Shown: positions 21,617 to 34,588, counted from the first letter of the stretch. The stretch: 64,000 nucleotides of DNA from Deinococcus humi (GCF_014201875.1 NZ_JACHFL010000005.1:1-64000); one strand, 5' to 3'. Notes: generated from the letters alone by a model not told the origin. Program-made: numbers and translations.

Positions 21617-22015
21617 ATGCTGGACACCGTCGAAAAAACAGTGCAGGTGGGCGCACGGGCCATCGCCTCGCTGGCAGAGTTCTCGGCAGCGGCGGTGATT
21701 GCTGCCGCAATCGTGCAGGCGCTGTGGCGCTCGCTGCACGCCCTGTTCCTGCCACGCGATCCTGGTGCCAACGATCAGGCCAAGCAGAACCTGCGCCTGC
21801 AACTGGGCCGCTGGCTGGCCATCGCGCTGGAATTCCTGCTGGCCGCCGACATCCTGCTGACCGCCATCGCCCCCACCTGGGAGGATATCGGCAAGCTGGG
21901 GGCCATTGCGCTGATCCGCACGGCGCTGAACTATTTCCTAGAACGTGAGATCGACGCGAACAACCGCGAAAAAAGCAAGCGGAAAGTGGGCGGAAACATG
22001 GAGCAGGAAGCCTAG
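21617..22015 (+). CDS. DUF1622 membrane protein
   Basis: This 132-residue protein has three hydrophobic segments and the conserved LQLGRWLAIALEFLLAADIL and IALIRTALNYFLEREI stretches of DUF1622. The C-terminus is charged and probably cytoplasmic. No biochemical role is established for the family. TAGATT (21603-21608) ends 8 nt before the ATG, so the transcript is likely leaderless. Confidence 0.85.
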   Translation: MLDTVEKTVQVGARAIASLAEFSAAAVIAAAIVQALWRSLHALFLPRDPGANDQAKQNLRLQLGRWLAIALEFLLAADILLTAIAPTWEDIGKLGAIALIRTALNYFLEREIDANNREKSKRKVGGNMEQEA

Positions 22016-22035
22016 AAAGAAGGGGGGCGCTTAGC

Positions 22036-24297
<2,262 letters not shown>

Positions 24298-24417
24298 TCC
24301 TGATAGGATAGCGCGTTCTGTGTGGGACGTAATGGAACGCCGCCGCGAATCGGGGCCGCTCCTGCACCGGACGAAGGGCGGCGCTTCCAACTGGACTGAT
24401 GCTCTACAGTCCGGGGC

Positions 24418-26631
24418 GTGCACTTCCTGGCCCGCCTCGCGTCCCGACACCCCTGGGCGGTGCTGGCGGTCTGGGTGATTGCCGCCGCCCTGAGCCTGCC
24501 CCTGGCCGCCCGCGCCCCAGCCGCCCTGAACGCCGATCCGGCCGGGGGATTATCCCATTCGGGGGCCAACACGGTCAGCGGGCTGCTGCGCGAACGCTTT
24601 GGTGAGCGCGACACCAACACCGCCATTCTGGTCACGCGCAGCCTTCCGCCGCTCACCACGCCCCAGGGACAGAAGATCTACCGGGCGTTCGTGGACGGTC
24701 TGGAAACGGTAGCGGGCGTCTCGCGCGTCGTGCCCGCCACCCCCGGCGGCCCTGTGCCCACGCAGGCGACAGACGGCGTGCTGGCCCTGACGGTGGCCCA
24801 GATTCCTTTACAGGAGGGCGGCACCGAGGCGCTGTCCAGGGTGCGTGATTACGTGCGCGGCGTCCAGAGCGAGGCGCTGACCATTCGCGTGACCGGCGGG
24901 CAGGCGATTGCCGACGACTTCACCGAATTTGCCGAGACCGACACCAAACGCAGTGAGTTCACGGCGCTGCCGCTGATCGCCGGACTGCTGCTGCTGGTCT
25001 TTGGAGCACTGGTGGCCACGGGCCTGCCGCTGGCGGTGGGGGTGCTGAGTATTTCCGTGGCGATGGCCGCCCTGTACGGCCTGACGTTCCTGATGCCGGT
25101 CAGCACCTTCGCCCAGAGCGTGATCACCATGCTGGGGCTGGGCGCGGGCATCGACTACGCCCTGTTGATGGTGAACCGTTTCCGCGAGGAGCTGAGGCAC
25201 GGAACGGATCCCCGCGCCGCCGCCGCCCGCACCGTGATGACGGCGGGGCGCAGCGTGGCCTTCAGCGGCTCCACGGTGGGCATTGCAATGGCGGGCCTGA
25301 TCCTGCCTCCGGTGGCCTTTGTTCGCAGCATCGGCATCGGTGGTGTGCTGGCCGTCATTCTGACCGTCTTGGCGAGCCTGACGGCGCTGCCCGCGCTGCT
25401 GGCCCTGCTGGGTGAGCGGGTCAACAGCCCACGTCTGCTGAAAGTGACCTGGGCGCAGAGTGGCGCGGCGTCGGTGGCCTGGACTGCCTTCGCGCGGCGC
25501 GTCACCGCCCGCCCCGTGCTGGGGGTTGTGCTGTCCACTGCCTTTTTGCTGACGCTGACCGTGCCTGCCCTGGGCCTCAAGACCGGCTACGCGGGCGCGT
25601 GGGGCCTGGTTCCCGGTGTGCCCAGCCGCGACGCCCTGGGTGACGTGCGAGAGCTGGGCGCGGGTGGACTTCTCAGCCAGTTCGAGGTCATCCTGGACCT
25701 GCAGGGGCAGCGCTACACCCCGGCAGACCGCAACCGTTTTCAGGGGACGGTCAACGAGCTGCGCGCCCTGCCCGGTGTGAAGGCAGTGATCAGTCCCTTC
25801 CTGACCCCCGCTGATCTGGCCGCAGTGGGCAGTGGAGGGCTGGAGGCCCTGAGCGTCCTGACCCGCCGTTCCTTCAGCGCGGACCGCAAGCTGCTGCGCT
25901 TGACGGTGGTGCCAGACGATACCCTGCGCGCCCAGGACATTGCCGCGTTCGAGGCCCGTGTGCGCGCCACGCTGGACGCCAGCGGCTACGCGTACCTGCT
26001 GGGTGGCGCCCCGGTGGGCGGCGAGGAATTCAGCCGCGCGATCATCGGCACGCTGCCGGGGGTCATCGCCGTGGTCTTCACCGGAACCTTCCTCCTCCTG
26101 ATGGTGGCCTTCCGCAGCCTGCTGATCCCCCTCAAAAGCATCGTCATGAACGCCCTGACCGTGGGCGCGGCGGTGGGCGTGGTCACGCTGGTCGTGCAGG
26201 GCGGCTTCCTGGCCGCGCCGCTGGGCATTCCCGCTGACGTAGGTGTGCTGGACGCCTCGCTGCCGGTGCTGCTGTTCGCCGTGATGTTCGGCCTGAGCAT
26301 GGATTATGAGATCTTCCTGCTCTCGCGCGTGCAAGAGGAGGTGCTGCGCGGGGCCAGGAACGACGAGGCCGTGGTGCTGGCAGTGGGCCACACCGCGCGC
26401 ATCATCACCAGCGCCGCCGTGATCATGTTCATCGTGTTCGTGGCCTTTATGTTCGGGCGCGTGGTCGCCACCAAGAGCATCGGCCTGGGTCTGGCGGTGG
26501 CGGTGGCGCTGGACGCCACGCTGGTACGTCTGGTGCTGGTGCCCGCCTTTCTGAAGCTGGCCGGAAAGTGGAACTGGTGGCTGCCGGGCTGGCTGGACAA
26601 ACGCCTGCCGCATATCCGGCTGGAGCATTGA
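24418..26631 (+). CDS. MMPL/RND family transporter
   Basis: This 737-residue membrane protein has the repeated RND topology: one helix, a large outer domain, then five or six helices, twice. Motifs are [18 protein letters not shown] in the first half and [19 protein letters not shown] in the second. It resembles actinobacterial MmpL and YdfJ-like proteins that export lipids or drugs; the substrate is unknown. TACAGT (24405-24410) ends 7 nt before the GTG, so the start is leaderless. It is divergent from recQ, sharing a 120-nt promoter region. Confidence 0.92.
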   Translation: MHFLARLASRHPWAVLAVWVIAAALSLPLAARAPAALNADPAGGLSHSGANTVSGLLRERFGERDTNTAILVTRSLPPLTTPQGQKIYRAFVDGLETVAGVSRVVPATPGGPVPTQATDGVLALTVAQIPLQEGGTEALSRVRDYVRGVQSEALTIRVTGGQAIADDFTEFAETDTKRSEFTALPLIAGLLLLVFGALVATGLPLAVGVLSISVAMAALYGLTFLMPVSTFAQSVITMLGLGAGIDYALLMVNRFREELRHGTDPRAAAARTVMTAGRSVAFSGSTVGIAMAGLILPPVAFVRSIGIGGVLAVILTVLASLTALPALLALLGERVNSPRLLKVTWAQSGAASVAWTAFARRVTARPVLGVVLSTAFLLTLTVPALGLKTGYAGAWGLVPGVPSRDALGDVRELGAGGLLSQFEVILDLQGQRYTPADRNRFQGTVNELRALPGVKAVISPFLTPADLAAVGSGGLEALSVLTRRSFSADRKLLRLTVVPDDTLRAQDIAAFEARVRATLDASGYAYLLGGAPVGGEEFSRAIIGTLPGVIAVVFTGTFLLLMVAFRSLLIPLKSIVMNALTVGAAVGVVTLVVQGGFLAAPLGIPADVGVLDASLPVLLFAVMFGLSMDYEIFLLSRVQEEVLRGARNDEAVVLAVGHTARIITSAAVIMFIVFVAFMFGRVVATKSIGLGLAVAVALDATLVRLVLVPAFLKLAGKWNWWLPGWLDKRLPHIRLEH

Positions 26632-26637
26632 GGACGC

Positions 26638-27381
26638 TCAGGCGGTCAGGATGAGCGGCCTGCCCCCGGTAATCATGACCGTGTGTTCAAAATGGGCCGC
26701 CAGACCACCATCGGTGGTGCTTAAAGTCCACCCGTCACGCAAGGTCCTGACCCGGGGGGACCGGCCGGTCGAGACCATCGGCTCAATGGCGATCACCAGC
26801 CCCTCGTGCAACTTTTTGCGGTCTACCGGGCGGTAGTAGTTCGGCACGTTGGGATCCTCGTGGATGGCGCGGCCCACCCCGTGACCGAACAGCTCCCGCA
26901 GCACCGTGAAGCCGCGGCGCCTGACCTCCGTTTCAACGGCCCGACCGATGGCATGAACGGGCTGGCCCGCTTTGGCAGCGGCCAGGGCCGCCTCAAGCGC
27001 CGCCTCGGTGCATTCGATCAGCCGCGTGGCGACAGGCGACGCCGGGGGAACCGCCACAGTCACGGCGGCATCTGCGACGTAGCCGTCCACGAAGGGCGTG
27101 ACATCCAGACTGACCACATCTCCTGCGGCCAGCGGACGCCGTGTCGGCAACCCATGAACGATATCGTCGTTGACACTGATAAAGACGTTGACCGGCGCGT
27201 TGTAGGTCATGCGCGGGGCAGATTCGGCCCCGTACTGCCTGAAGACCCGCCCAGCCAGGGCATCAAGCTCGGCGGGTGTGACACCCGGCTCGATGGCGGC
27301 CCGCAGCGCACGGAGCGTCTCGGCCACCACGAAGCCCGCGCGTTTCATTCCCTGCAGTTCGGTCTCGGTGGTCACGGTCAT
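26638..27381 (-). CDS. map: Methionine aminopeptidase, type I
   Basis: It removes the initiator methionine from new proteins in the cytoplasm. The 247-residue protein has all metal ligands: Asp in [15 protein letters not shown] (both), His in [17 protein letters not shown], Glu in IAIEPMV and Glu in [10 protein letters not shown] substrate His lies in NDDIVHGLP. It is the short, non-extended type. ATG 27381 follows TACAGT (plus-strand 27389-27394) by 7 nt, supporting a leaderless start over a longer upstream frame. Confidence 0.95.
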   Translation of the reverse strand: MTVTTETELQGMKRAGFVVAETLRALRAAIEPGVTPAELDALAGRVFRQYGAESAPRMTYNAPVNVFISVNDDIVHGLPTRRPLAAGDVVSLDVTPFVDGYVADAAVTVAVPPASPVATRLIECTEAALEAALAAAKAGQPVHAIGRAVETEVRRRGFTVLRELFGHGVGRAIHEDPNVPNYYRPVDRKKLHEGLVIAIEPMVSTGRSPRVRTLRDGWTLSTTDGGLAAHFEHTVMITGGRPLILTA

Positions 27382-27484
27382 GACCGTCACTGTAGGGCAC
27401 CGGGGGCTGGTCCGGGGGTCAGCCCCTCTCCTCTCGCGTCCCTGCCTCTCCCATCCTCCCGACCGAATCTGCTTGAATACCCCC

Positions 27485-28093
27485 ATGTTCAAGATCCGCC
27501 CGGCCCGGCCCAGTGACCAGGATTCGCTCTACCGCATCTGCCTGGAAACGGCGGACAGTGGCGCGGACGCCACATACCTGTACCGCGATCCGCTGCTGGT
27601 GGGGCACATCTACGCCGGACCGTATCTGGCCTACGCGCCCGATTTCGCCTTTGTGCTGCAGGATGAGGCGGGCGTCTGCGGCTACGTCATCGGTGCGCTC
27701 GACTCGCACAGGTTTGAGGCGACGCTGGAGCGCGAGTGGTGGCCTGCCCTGCGCCGCCAGTATTCCGATCCGGCCAGTACACCTCCCGCCGAGCGCACCC
27801 CGGACCAGCGCCTCGCCCACCTGATTCACCACCCGCACACCGCCCCACAGGAAATTGTGGACACCTATCCCTCGCACCTGCACATCGATTTGCTGCCCCG
27901 TGGTCAGGGCGGCGGCAACGGGCGGCAGATGATGGAGCGGCTGTTTGCCGCCCTGAGAGGAGCCGGTTCCCCTGGCGTGCATCTGGGCGTGGGGGGGCGC
28001 AACACGCGGGCCATCGGGTTTTACCGCCATCTGGGGTTTCAGGAACTGGAACGGTGGCCGGGAGGATCGCTGACGCTGGGGCTGAAGCTGTAA
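27485..28093 (+). CDS. GNAT family N-acetyltransferase
   Basis: This 202-residue protein has the GNAT core: [18 protein letters not shown] at the N-terminus, [19 protein letters not shown] as the acetyl-CoA binding motif and [18 protein letters not shown] near the end. It resembles GNAT domains found with bacterial O-GlcNAcase proteins. The acceptor is unknown. It is divergent from map. The start has a TTGAAT stretch 6 nt upstream that only partly fits the leaderless box. Confidence 0.85.
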   Translation: MFKIRPARPSDQDSLYRICLETADSGADATYLYRDPLLVGHIYAGPYLAYAPDFAFVLQDEAGVCGYVIGALDSHRFEATLEREWWPALRRQYSDPASTPPAERTPDQRLAHLIHHPHTAPQEIVDTYPSHLHIDLLPRGQGGGNGRQMMERLFAALRGAGSPGVHLGVGGRNTRAIGFYRHLGFQELERWPGGSLTLGLKL

Positions 28094-28100
28094 CGCCGGG

Positions 28101-28475
28101 TCAACGCTGCTGGTCGCGCACCGCCGCCAGCGTTTCCTCGAACTCGTCGAGAAACTCGTCTTCCAGCTGGCGGTCCCGGATCAGGGCGTCCTGCTCGGTG
28201 GTGGCCTGTTCGCGGGTCCAGCGCACGCGGGCCTGACGCGCCCCGCTGACATTGCCCTTCCCGGCGATGAAACGCGCCGCGTGGCGGACCGCCTCCAGAG
28301 GATCGTCGGTGGGCGCAGTGACGCTCAGGTTCCGCAGCCCACCCTGATCGTTGACCAGGGACGAGGTCACCTCCACCCGCATGCCCTTGCGGGCCAGGAA
28401 CACCTGATCCACGCGCCACATGCTGGTGGCCCGGATGGGCTCGGCGGCGGAACGGACGGGGCGGCGGCGGGGCAT
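28101..28475 (-). CDS. Conserved hypothetical protein (124 aa)
   Basis: I do not recognise a family. The 124-residue protein has an Arg-rich N-terminus (MPRRRPVRS), a central mixed region and a strongly acidic C-terminus (RQLEDEFLDEFEETLAAV). No signal peptide or membrane segment is visible. It ends 7 nt after the stop of the converging GNAT gene, and lies 48 nt downstream of the butyrate kinase gene on the same strand, so the two may be cotranscribed. Confidence 0.6.
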   Translation of the reverse strand: MPRRRPVRSAAEPIRATSMWRVDQVFLARKGMRVEVTSSLVNDQGGLRNLSVTAPTDDPLEAVRHAARFIAGKGNVSGARQARVRWTREQATTEQDALIRDRQLEDEFLDEFEETLAAVRDQQR

Positions 28476-28523
28476 CAGCCCTTCACGCTCCCAGCACGCT
28501 GACCAGCACAGGTTTCCCGCACA

Positions 28524-29612
28524 TCACAGCTCCGGGGCGGCCACCTGGGGGTGCCGCCATTCCCGGGCGGTGTCCAGGCCCAGCAGCACCCGGCCCGCGC
28601 CCTCCGCAAGCGCCTCGAGTTCCAGTTCACCCGGAATCACCAGCACCGGGGCAATCCAGGCCACCCGGCGCTCGATGCGGTCTACCAGTTCGTCCCAGCG
28701 GGCGATGCCGCCAGTGATCACCAGCGCGTCGGGGCGGCCCGTCAGCGCGCCGGTCTGCTCTCCCAGCCCCTTGCACACCTGATGCACGAAGGCGGCGGCG
28801 GCGGCCTGCACGGCAGGATCGCTGACCATGCGCGCCTCCAGATCCTTGAGGTTGGCGCTGCCCGTCAGTGACAGGAAGCCGCCCCCCCCGGACAGCTGAT
28901 GTAGCGCCGCCGCCTCACCCTTCTCCCGGACCAGCCGCAACAGCATGCGGGCGGGCAACGGGCCGCTCTGCATCGCGCCCAGCGGGCCACCGTCGGGGCC
29001 AGTGCCGGTGGTGTCTACCGCGCGGCCCTTCTCGAAAGCGGTGACGCTGGCGGTGGCCCCCAGGTGGGCCACCACAATGCGGGCATCCTGCAAGCGCATG
29101 CCCACCTCGTGCGCCGCGCGGCGGGCCACAACGCGCACGTTCAGGGCATGAAACTGAGCGTGGCGGCGCAGGCCCCTGATCCCGGTCTCGCGCGCCTCAG
29201 GCAGCAGCTCGTCCACGCTCTGGGGATCGACCACAAAAGCGGGGACGCCGTAGTCCAGCGCCAGCGTCAGTGCCAGCGGACCACCCAGATTCGGCGGATA
29301 CTGTGCGCCCTCACCTTGCACGGCAAATTCAGCCATCTCCGGGGTGACCCGGTACGTGCCGGCAGCCACCCGCCCGATCAGGCCGCCGCGCCCGACGACA
29401 GCGTCCGGGGCAGGCCAGTCGGCGGTCAGTTCCCGGATCTGCGCCGACAGCTGCGGCAGGTCTGCGGCAGTGGGCGGAGCGGCTAGATTCAGTTCGCTGC
29501 GGGTCAGCGACAACTCCAGCTGCCCCGGCAACGCCGAGTTCAGACTCGGCTCAATGCTGGCGCAGGCGAGCTTGATGCCGCTGGTTCCTGGATTGATCAC
29601 ATAGGCGATCAC
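28524..29612 (-). CDS. buk: Butyrate kinase
   Basis: This ASKHA-fold acetate/butyrate kinase interconverts butyryl phosphate and butyrate with ATP/ADP. The 362-residue protein starts with VINPGTSGIKLA and has VVGRGGLIGRVAAGTYRV, VVAHLGATASVTAFEKGR and LVITGGIARWDELV. No phosphotransbutyrylase gene is next to it, so its metabolic partner is not in view. The GTG start at 29612 follows TACTCT by 8 nt, consistent with a leaderless transcript. Confidence 0.88.
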   Translation of the reverse strand: MIAYVINPGTSGIKLACASIEPSLNSALPGQLELSLTRSELNLAAPPTAADLPQLSAQIRELTADWPAPDAVVGRGGLIGRVAAGTYRVTPEMAEFAVQGEGAQYPPNLGGPLALTLALDYGVPAFVVDPQSVDELLPEARETGIRGLRRHAQFHALNVRVVARRAAHEVGMRLQDARIVVAHLGATASVTAFEKGRAVDTTGTGPDGGPLGAMQSGPLPARMLLRLVREKGEAAALHQLSGGGGFLSLTGSANLKDLEARMVSDPAVQAAAAAFVHQVCKGLGEQTGALTGRPDALVITGGIARWDELVDRIERRVAWIAPVLVIPGELELEALAEGAGRVLLGLDTAREWRHPQVAAPEL

Positions 29613-29712
29613 AACGCCGCAGAGTAGCAGAGCCCCGCCGGGAGATGTCCCGGTTCCAGGGAGAGGAGAGGCGCAGGCGCATGGCCCGGCCTCCACCCCA
29701 GCGTGCAGCCGC

Positions 29713-30288
29713 TCAGCTACTCGGTTCGATCAGTCCGTAATGCCCATCCTTGCGGCGGTACACCACTCCGGTCACGCCCGAATTCATGTTGGAAAACACG
29801 TAGAAATCGTGACCCAAAGCCTCCATCTGCACCACCGCGTCTTCCGGGTTCATGGGGCGCAGGTCAAAACGCTTCTGACGCACGATCTCGGGAACGAATT
29901 CGGTCACGTCGTCGAGGCCAGCCTCCACGGCAGCCTCGGCGGGACCGGGCTCCGGCACTGGCACGGCCTCATGGCGGGCCTTCATGTAGCGGGTCTTGAA
30001 CTTGCGCAGCTGCCGCTCCAACACATCGCTGGCCTTGTCGATGGCAGCGTACATGTCGGCGTGGTGCTCCTCGGCGCGGATAATGCCGTTGGGCACGTTG
30101 AGCTGTACTTCCACGCGGTTGCGGCGCGTTGAGTCCCTTACATCCCTCACTGTCAGCGTGACCCGCGCGTCTGTAATGGAGTCGTTGTAACGGTCCAGTC
30201 GCGTGAGTTTTTCCTCGACGTAATCGCGCATGGCGTCTGTAACGTCGACGTTCCGGCCTGACAGTTTGTAGATATGCACGGCTTTCAC
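29713..30288 (-). CDS. hpf: Ribosome hibernation promoting factor, long form
   Basis: This protein binds the small ribosomal subunit and dimerises ribosomes in stationary phase. The 191-residue length marks the long HPF type. The N-terminal YfiA-like domain (YKLSGRNVDVTDAMRDYVEE) is followed by an acidic linker and a C-terminal dimerisation domain (RPMNPEDAVVQMEALGHDFYVF). GTG 30288 has AAAGGA upstream. A 257-nt intergenic region separates it from the divergent TetR gene. Confidence 0.93.
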   Translation of the reverse strand: MKAVHIYKLSGRNVDVTDAMRDYVEEKLTRLDRYNDSITDARVTLTVRDVRDSTRRNRVEVQLNVPNGIIRAEEHHADMYAAIDKASDVLERQLRKFKTRYMKARHEAVPVPEPGPAEAAVEAGLDDVTEFVPEIVRQKRFDLRPMNPEDAVVQMEALGHDFYVFSNMNSGVTGVVYRRKDGHYGLIEPSS

Positions 30289-30545
30289 CCATCCTTTCCC
30301 GGAAGGGTAGAAAGTGGCCTTCCGGTCCTCCTCACTGTAGCCCGCCCCGCGCGGCGTTGTCCGGCGGACTCTTCATGGCGCCTACACCCATGCTGGGGGT
30401 ATGATGAGGGGCGCAGGCGTGGGGAAGGCATGTGGAGGCCCCTCCCCCCCACCACCATGAAGACTGACCCAGGAACGGGGCAATCCAGCAGACCATTTGG
30501 GGCTCCCCAGGGGCGGTATCATGGTGCCATGACGGTGGATCGGCC
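30289..30545. other. Divergent intergenic region between hpf and tetR
   Basis: The region holds the hpf upstream area and, at its right end, TATCAT (30517-30522) and a 6-codon ORF before the TetR gene. Apart from a G/C-rich run around 30430-30450, no other structure was seen. Confidence 0.4.

Positions 30546-30549
<4 letters not shown>
30529..30549 (+). CDS. Six-codon upstream ORF coupled to the tetR start
   Basis: ATG 30529 follows TATCAT (30517-30522) by 6 nt, the leaderless spacing. It encodes MTVDRP and stops at TGA, overlapping the TetR ATG (ATGA). It arose from a 17-nt tandem duplication (30527-30543 and 30544-30560, 16 of 17 identical). It may set TetR level by reinitiation. The ORF is visible; its translation is inference. 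Confidence 0.5.
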
Positions 30550-31235
<686 letters not shown>

Positions 31236-31418
31236 AGCGAGAGGGCCCTAAAATCGGTTGAAGGCAGGGCGGCGGCCATTAATCGCCCTCGCTGCTTGAG
31301 GTCCGGAAAGGGCCGACATCCTGGAATGATTTAACCTGAGTGGATAGGTTCAGTCCGTTGCGGCCAATGTTGCCCGCTCCCACAGCCTGCATGACCGCGA
31401 ACCACTAGAATCGACGGC
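31236..31418. other. Intergenic region upstream of ruvA
   Basis: The 183-nt region ends with TAGAAT (31406-31411), 7 nt before the ruvA GTG. I looked for an RDRM palindrome here, since ruv genes can belong to that regulon, and did not see one. Confidence 0.5.
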
Positions 31419-32015
31419 GTGATTGCATACCTGACCGGCGTGGTGCGCGAGGTGCGCGAGAACAGCGCCGTGGTGGTGGCGGGCGGCGTGGGCTACGAGG
31501 TCCAGTGTCCGGCAGGGACCCTGGCAAAACTGGTGGTGGGCGAAACCGCCGAACTGAACACCCGCTTCATCGTGCGCGAGGACGCCCAGTTGCTGTTCGG
31601 GTTTGGCGACACCGACAGCGTGCGCTTGTTCGATCTGGTGACTGGCGTGAGTGGCGTGGGGCCAAAACTGGGGCTGGCATTGTTGTCGGCCATGCCAGTC
31701 TCTGCGCTGGCCCAGGGCCTGCTGAGCGGCGACGCCAAACTGCTCTCCAGCGTCTCCGGGGTGGGCAAGAAGACCGCCGAGCGGCTGGTCCTGGAACTGC
31801 AGGGCAAGGTGCCCGAACACTTGGCCGCGCCCACGGTGGGCGGCGTGAGGGCCGCGAAAGTGGCGACGACGGCGGGCCGCGACGCGGTGGACGCGCTGCT
31901 GGCCCTAGGGTTCCGCGAGGCTGGGGTGCGCGCCGTGGTGGCCGAACTGCTCTCCGCCGAGCCGGACCTGAACGCCGACGCCCTGATCCGCAAGGGTCTG
32001 GGCCGCCTGCGATGA
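31419..32015 (+). CDS. ruvA: Holliday junction DNA helicase subunit RuvA
   Basis: RuvA binds Holliday junctions and directs the RuvB motor during branch migration. The 198-residue length is standard. The OB-fold N-terminus (MIAYLTGVVREVRENSAVV) is followed by two HhH motifs (VSGVGPKLGLALLS and VSGVGKKTAERLVLEL) and a C-terminal RuvB-binding domain (ALLALGFREAGVRAVV). TAGAAT 7 nt before GTG gives a leaderless start. No ruvB or ruvC lies beside it. Its stop codon overlaps the first of two mini-ORFs leading into ltrA. Confidence 0.96.
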   Translation: MIAYLTGVVREVRENSAVVVAGGVGYEVQCPAGTLAKLVVGETAELNTRFIVREDAQLLFGFGDTDSVRLFDLVTGVSGVGPKLGLALLSAMPVSALAQGLLSGDAKLLSSVSGVGKKTAERLVLELQGKVPEHLAAPTVGGVRAAKVATTAGRDAVDALLALGFREAGVRAVVAELLSAEPDLNADALIRKGLGRLR

Positions 32016-32046
32016 GGACCCACCGGCTATGAGGCGCCGGCTTTGA
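32012..32046 (+). other. Two chained mini-ORFs between ruvA and ltrA
   Basis: The ruvA stop overlaps ATG 32012 (ATGA). That ORF (MRTHRL, stop 32030-32032) overlaps ATG 32029 (ATGA). That one (MRRRL, stop 32044-32046) overlaps the TTG start of ltrA at 32043 (TTGA). Each link is a 4-nt stop/start overlap, so a terminating ribosome could restart three times. Confidence 0.5.
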
Positions 32047-33362
32047 CCCACGGCCAGCCCGACGAATTGCACATCGAACAGACCGGAGATCAGGACGCTG
32101 GAACGCCGGACGGCCAGGAGTCGGTTTACCAGGAGCAGAAGGTGTCCTGGCTGGAACTGTTCTTCGACCTGATCTTCGTGGTGGCCTTCGATCAGCTCGC
32201 CAAGCGGCTGGGTCAGTCGCCGGAGGCGGCTGCAGTCCTGCACTTCTGTCTGCTGTTCGTGGCGGTGTGGTGGGCGTGGGCGGGCAATGCCACCTTCGCC
32301 GCCCGCTATGGCAACGAGACCCGTGTCTACCGCTGGGGCACCCTGGCACAACTGGTGTCGCTGGCCATGATCGCCCTGACACTGCGCGGCGACCTGTCGG
32401 ACACGGGCGCGGCCTTCGCGCTGGCGTATGGCGCCAGCCGGATCATTCAGGCGGGAATGTACGCGGCGGTGGCGCGGCGGGGGCCAGGGGGCATTGACTT
32501 CGCCGGGCGGATGACCCTGTCTTTTGGGCTCGTGGCGGCGTTGTGGCTGGTGTCTGCGCTTTTGCAGAGTGGTTCCGGGACGCAGATCGGGCTGTGGTGC
32601 GCCGCCCTGGTCCTTGATGTGCTGACCCCGGTGGTGATCCGCCACCACAGCCATGACGCCCTCCCCCACGAGGGTCACCTGCCAGAGCGTGTGGGGCTGC
32701 TCCAGATCATCGCACTGGGGGCCATCGTGACCGAGATCGTGGCGGGCAGTCGCCAGCAGGACCTGGATGCGAACAACCTGATTCCAGCGCTCGCGGCCAT
32801 CGTGACTTCGGTGGCGTTGTGGCGGCTGTACTTCGACCAGGCGCGCTCGCTGCCCCTGCTGGGGGCGCGGGTGGATCACCGGGTGGGGGTCATGTTGGCG
32901 TGGCTCTACGGCCACCTGCCCTTCACCCTGGCGGTGGTGGTGCTGGGCGTGGGGCTGGGCCACGGCCTGTCCGCTGCCGGAACCGCTAAGGCGGCCGGAG
33001 ACCAGCGCATGGTAGGCGCGTCGCTGGCCCTCGCGCTGCTGACGCTGGCCTTCTTGCGCTGGAACTCGCTGCGGGTGACAGGCCAGTTCTTCCCGGACCG
33101 TAGCGTTCCCGCCCTGCTGCTGGGGACAGGGCTGGCAGCGGGCCTTCTTCTGATTGATCTGGACACCCGGGGAGTGCATCTGGCCGTGGCTGGGCTGACT
33201 GTTCTGGTGGCACTGATCAGCGCCACCGATCCGGTCACGCAGCGGATGGGCCGGCTGGAGGAGCGGGTGCTGGAACAGCTCGAAGAGGGCAACCAGCCCG
33301 ACTCCGTGGAGGACGCTCTGGATCAGTTGCCCGATCCCCACACCGCCGACACGTCCGCGTAA
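32043..33362 (+). CDS. ltrA: Low temperature requirement protein A (LtrA) family membrane protein
   Basis: This 439-residue membrane protein has about ten hydrophobic segments. The N-terminal signature VSWLELFFDLIFVVAFDQLAKRL and the motif WWAWAGNATFAARY match LtrA. The family's function is undefined; one founding member is needed for growth of Listeria in the cold. No strong ribosome site is present; the TTG start overlaps the stop of a mini-ORF that is itself chained to ruvA. The 3' end overlaps the converging isomerase gene by 40 nt. Confidence 0.88.
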   Translation: MTHGQPDELHIEQTGDQDAGTPDGQESVYQEQKVSWLELFFDLIFVVAFDQLAKRLGQSPEAAAVLHFCLLFVAVWWAWAGNATFAARYGNETRVYRWGTLAQLVSLAMIALTLRGDLSDTGAAFALAYGASRIIQAGMYAAVARRGPGGIDFAGRMTLSFGLVAALWLVSALLQSGSGTQIGLWCAALVLDVLTPVVIRHHSHDALPHEGHLPERVGLLQIIALGAIVTEIVAGSRQQDLDANNLIPALAAIVTSVALWRLYFDQARSLPLLGARVDHRVGVMLAWLYGHLPFTLAVVVLGVGLGHGLSAAGTAKAAGDQRMVGASLALALLTLAFLRWNSLRVTGQFFPDRSVPALLLGTGLAAGLLLIDLDTRGVHLAVAGLTVLVALISATDPVTQRMGRLEERVLEQLEEGNQPDSVEDALDQLPDPHTADTSA

Positions 33363-34342
33363 CCGCCGACAAAGAGGGCCACGCGCAGCTCCTGAATAAA
33401 GTTTGCCAGCCAGTCCTCCACGGCCTCGGCGCTGTCCAGTGCGGGCGCGAGCAGCGGGCGGGCCACCGCCACCACCCCCGCACCCAGGCTCAGCGCGCGG
33501 GCAGCGTCCAGCCCCGTACGAATCCCGCCCGAGGCGATCAGCGGCACCCCCGGAGCAGCGGCCCGCGCGTCCCGTAGAGCCTGCGCCGTCGGCACCCCCA
33601 CCTCACACAGGTCCGGGCTGATCACCGCGCCGTGTTCGACGAGCTGTTCCACCCGCGCCCAGCTGGTCCCCCCGGCCCCAGCCACATCCAGCGCGGCGAA
33701 GCCCAGACCGGACACGGCGGCCACCGTATGTCTGTCCAGGCCATGCCCCACCTCTTTCAGGATCACCGGGAAGGGAAGCTCCGGCAGCAGTTCGGCCAGC
33801 CGCGCCGTCAATCCGGCCCAGTTGGTGTCACCGCCGCGCTGCAAGGCTTCCTGCAGGGGATTGACGTGGATGGCCAGGGCGTCGGCCCCCACCGCCTGCA
33901 CGGCGCGGCTGGCCTGCTGGGCGCCGTAGCCCAGCAGGAACTGGGCCCCGCCCAGGTTGCCGATCAACAGGATGTCGGGGGCAGCCCCACGAATCTGGAA
34001 AGTGGCAGCGGTGTCGGGACGTTCCAGCATCACGCGTTGCGAGCCCAGCATCAGCCCCAGCCCCAGGGTCTGCGCCGCCCGCGCCAGATTGGCGTTGATG
34101 CGCCCGGCCCGCTCGGCCCCACCGGTCATCGCGCCGATCAGTACCGGCGCGCTCAGGTGGTGGCCCAGGAAGGCCGTGCCCAGGTCGACGTCGCTCAGGT
34201 TGCGCTCCGGCAGGGCGCGGTATGGCCACGGCACGGCTTCCAGCCTGGTGGTCACGCCGGCGTACTGGCTTTCAGGCAGCAGGCACGCTTCCACATGGCG
34301 CAGTTTGCGCGCTGCAATGTCGGGGGGCACCGCTGGGGTCAT
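33323..34342 (-). CDS. fni: Isopentenyl-diphosphate Delta-isomerase, type 2
   Basis: This FMN-dependent enzyme interconverts isopentenyl and dimethylallyl diphosphate, feeding carotenoid and quinone synthesis. The 339-residue protein has RKLRHVEACL, LIGAMTGGAERAGRINANLA, IHVNPLQEALQRGGDTNW and VILKEVGHG, then IASGGIRTGLDAARALSLGA, which binds flavin. ATG 34342 is preferred over GTG 34348 because TAGGCT ends 6 nt before it. The gene overlaps ltrA at the 3' end. The MEP-pathway enzyme Dxs is encoded elsewhere in this window. Confidence 0.93.
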   Translation of the reverse strand: MTPAVPPDIAARKLRHVEACLLPESQYAGVTTRLEAVPWPYRALPERNLSDVDLGTAFLGHHLSAPVLIGAMTGGAERAGRINANLARAAQTLGLGLMLGSQRVMLERPDTAATFQIRGAAPDILLIGNLGGAQFLLGYGAQQASRAVQAVGADALAIHVNPLQEALQRGGDTNWAGLTARLAELLPELPFPVILKEVGHGLDRHTVAAVSGLGFAALDVAGAGGTSWARVEQLVEHGAVISPDLCEVGVPTAQALRDARAAAPGVPLIASGGIRTGLDAARALSLGAGVVAVARPLLAPALDSAEAVEDWLANFIQELRVALFVGGYADVSAVWGSGN

Positions 34343-34421
34343 GGCCACAGCCTAACGCCCGCCGCAAGGGGCCAGCGGGTGAATTCCCGCACTACACGGC
34401 ACTTGGCGACCGCAGGCACAG

Positions 34422-34450
34422 TTGACAGCCTGCGCTATCGGCTGTACTAT
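34422..34450 (+). promoter_or_regulatory. Sigma-70-type promoter of tRNA-fMet
   Basis: TTGACA (34422-34427) and TACTAT (34445-34450) are separated by 17 nt, an ideal layout. Transcription would start near 34457, about 46 nt before the mature tRNA. Confidence 0.8.
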
Positions 34451-34501
34451 TCCCAAGCGCTGAGACAAGAAGGACAGCGCAAGGCACGAGGAAAGAAGGT
34501 T

Positions 34502-34579
<78 letters not shown>

Positions 34580-34588
34580 AAACGAAAG

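Noticed and set aside
31236..31418. RDRM upstream of ruvA
   Set aside because: No 17-bp palindrome with a GTCA-N-TGAC core was found. The recQ upstream region (24298-24417) was also negative.
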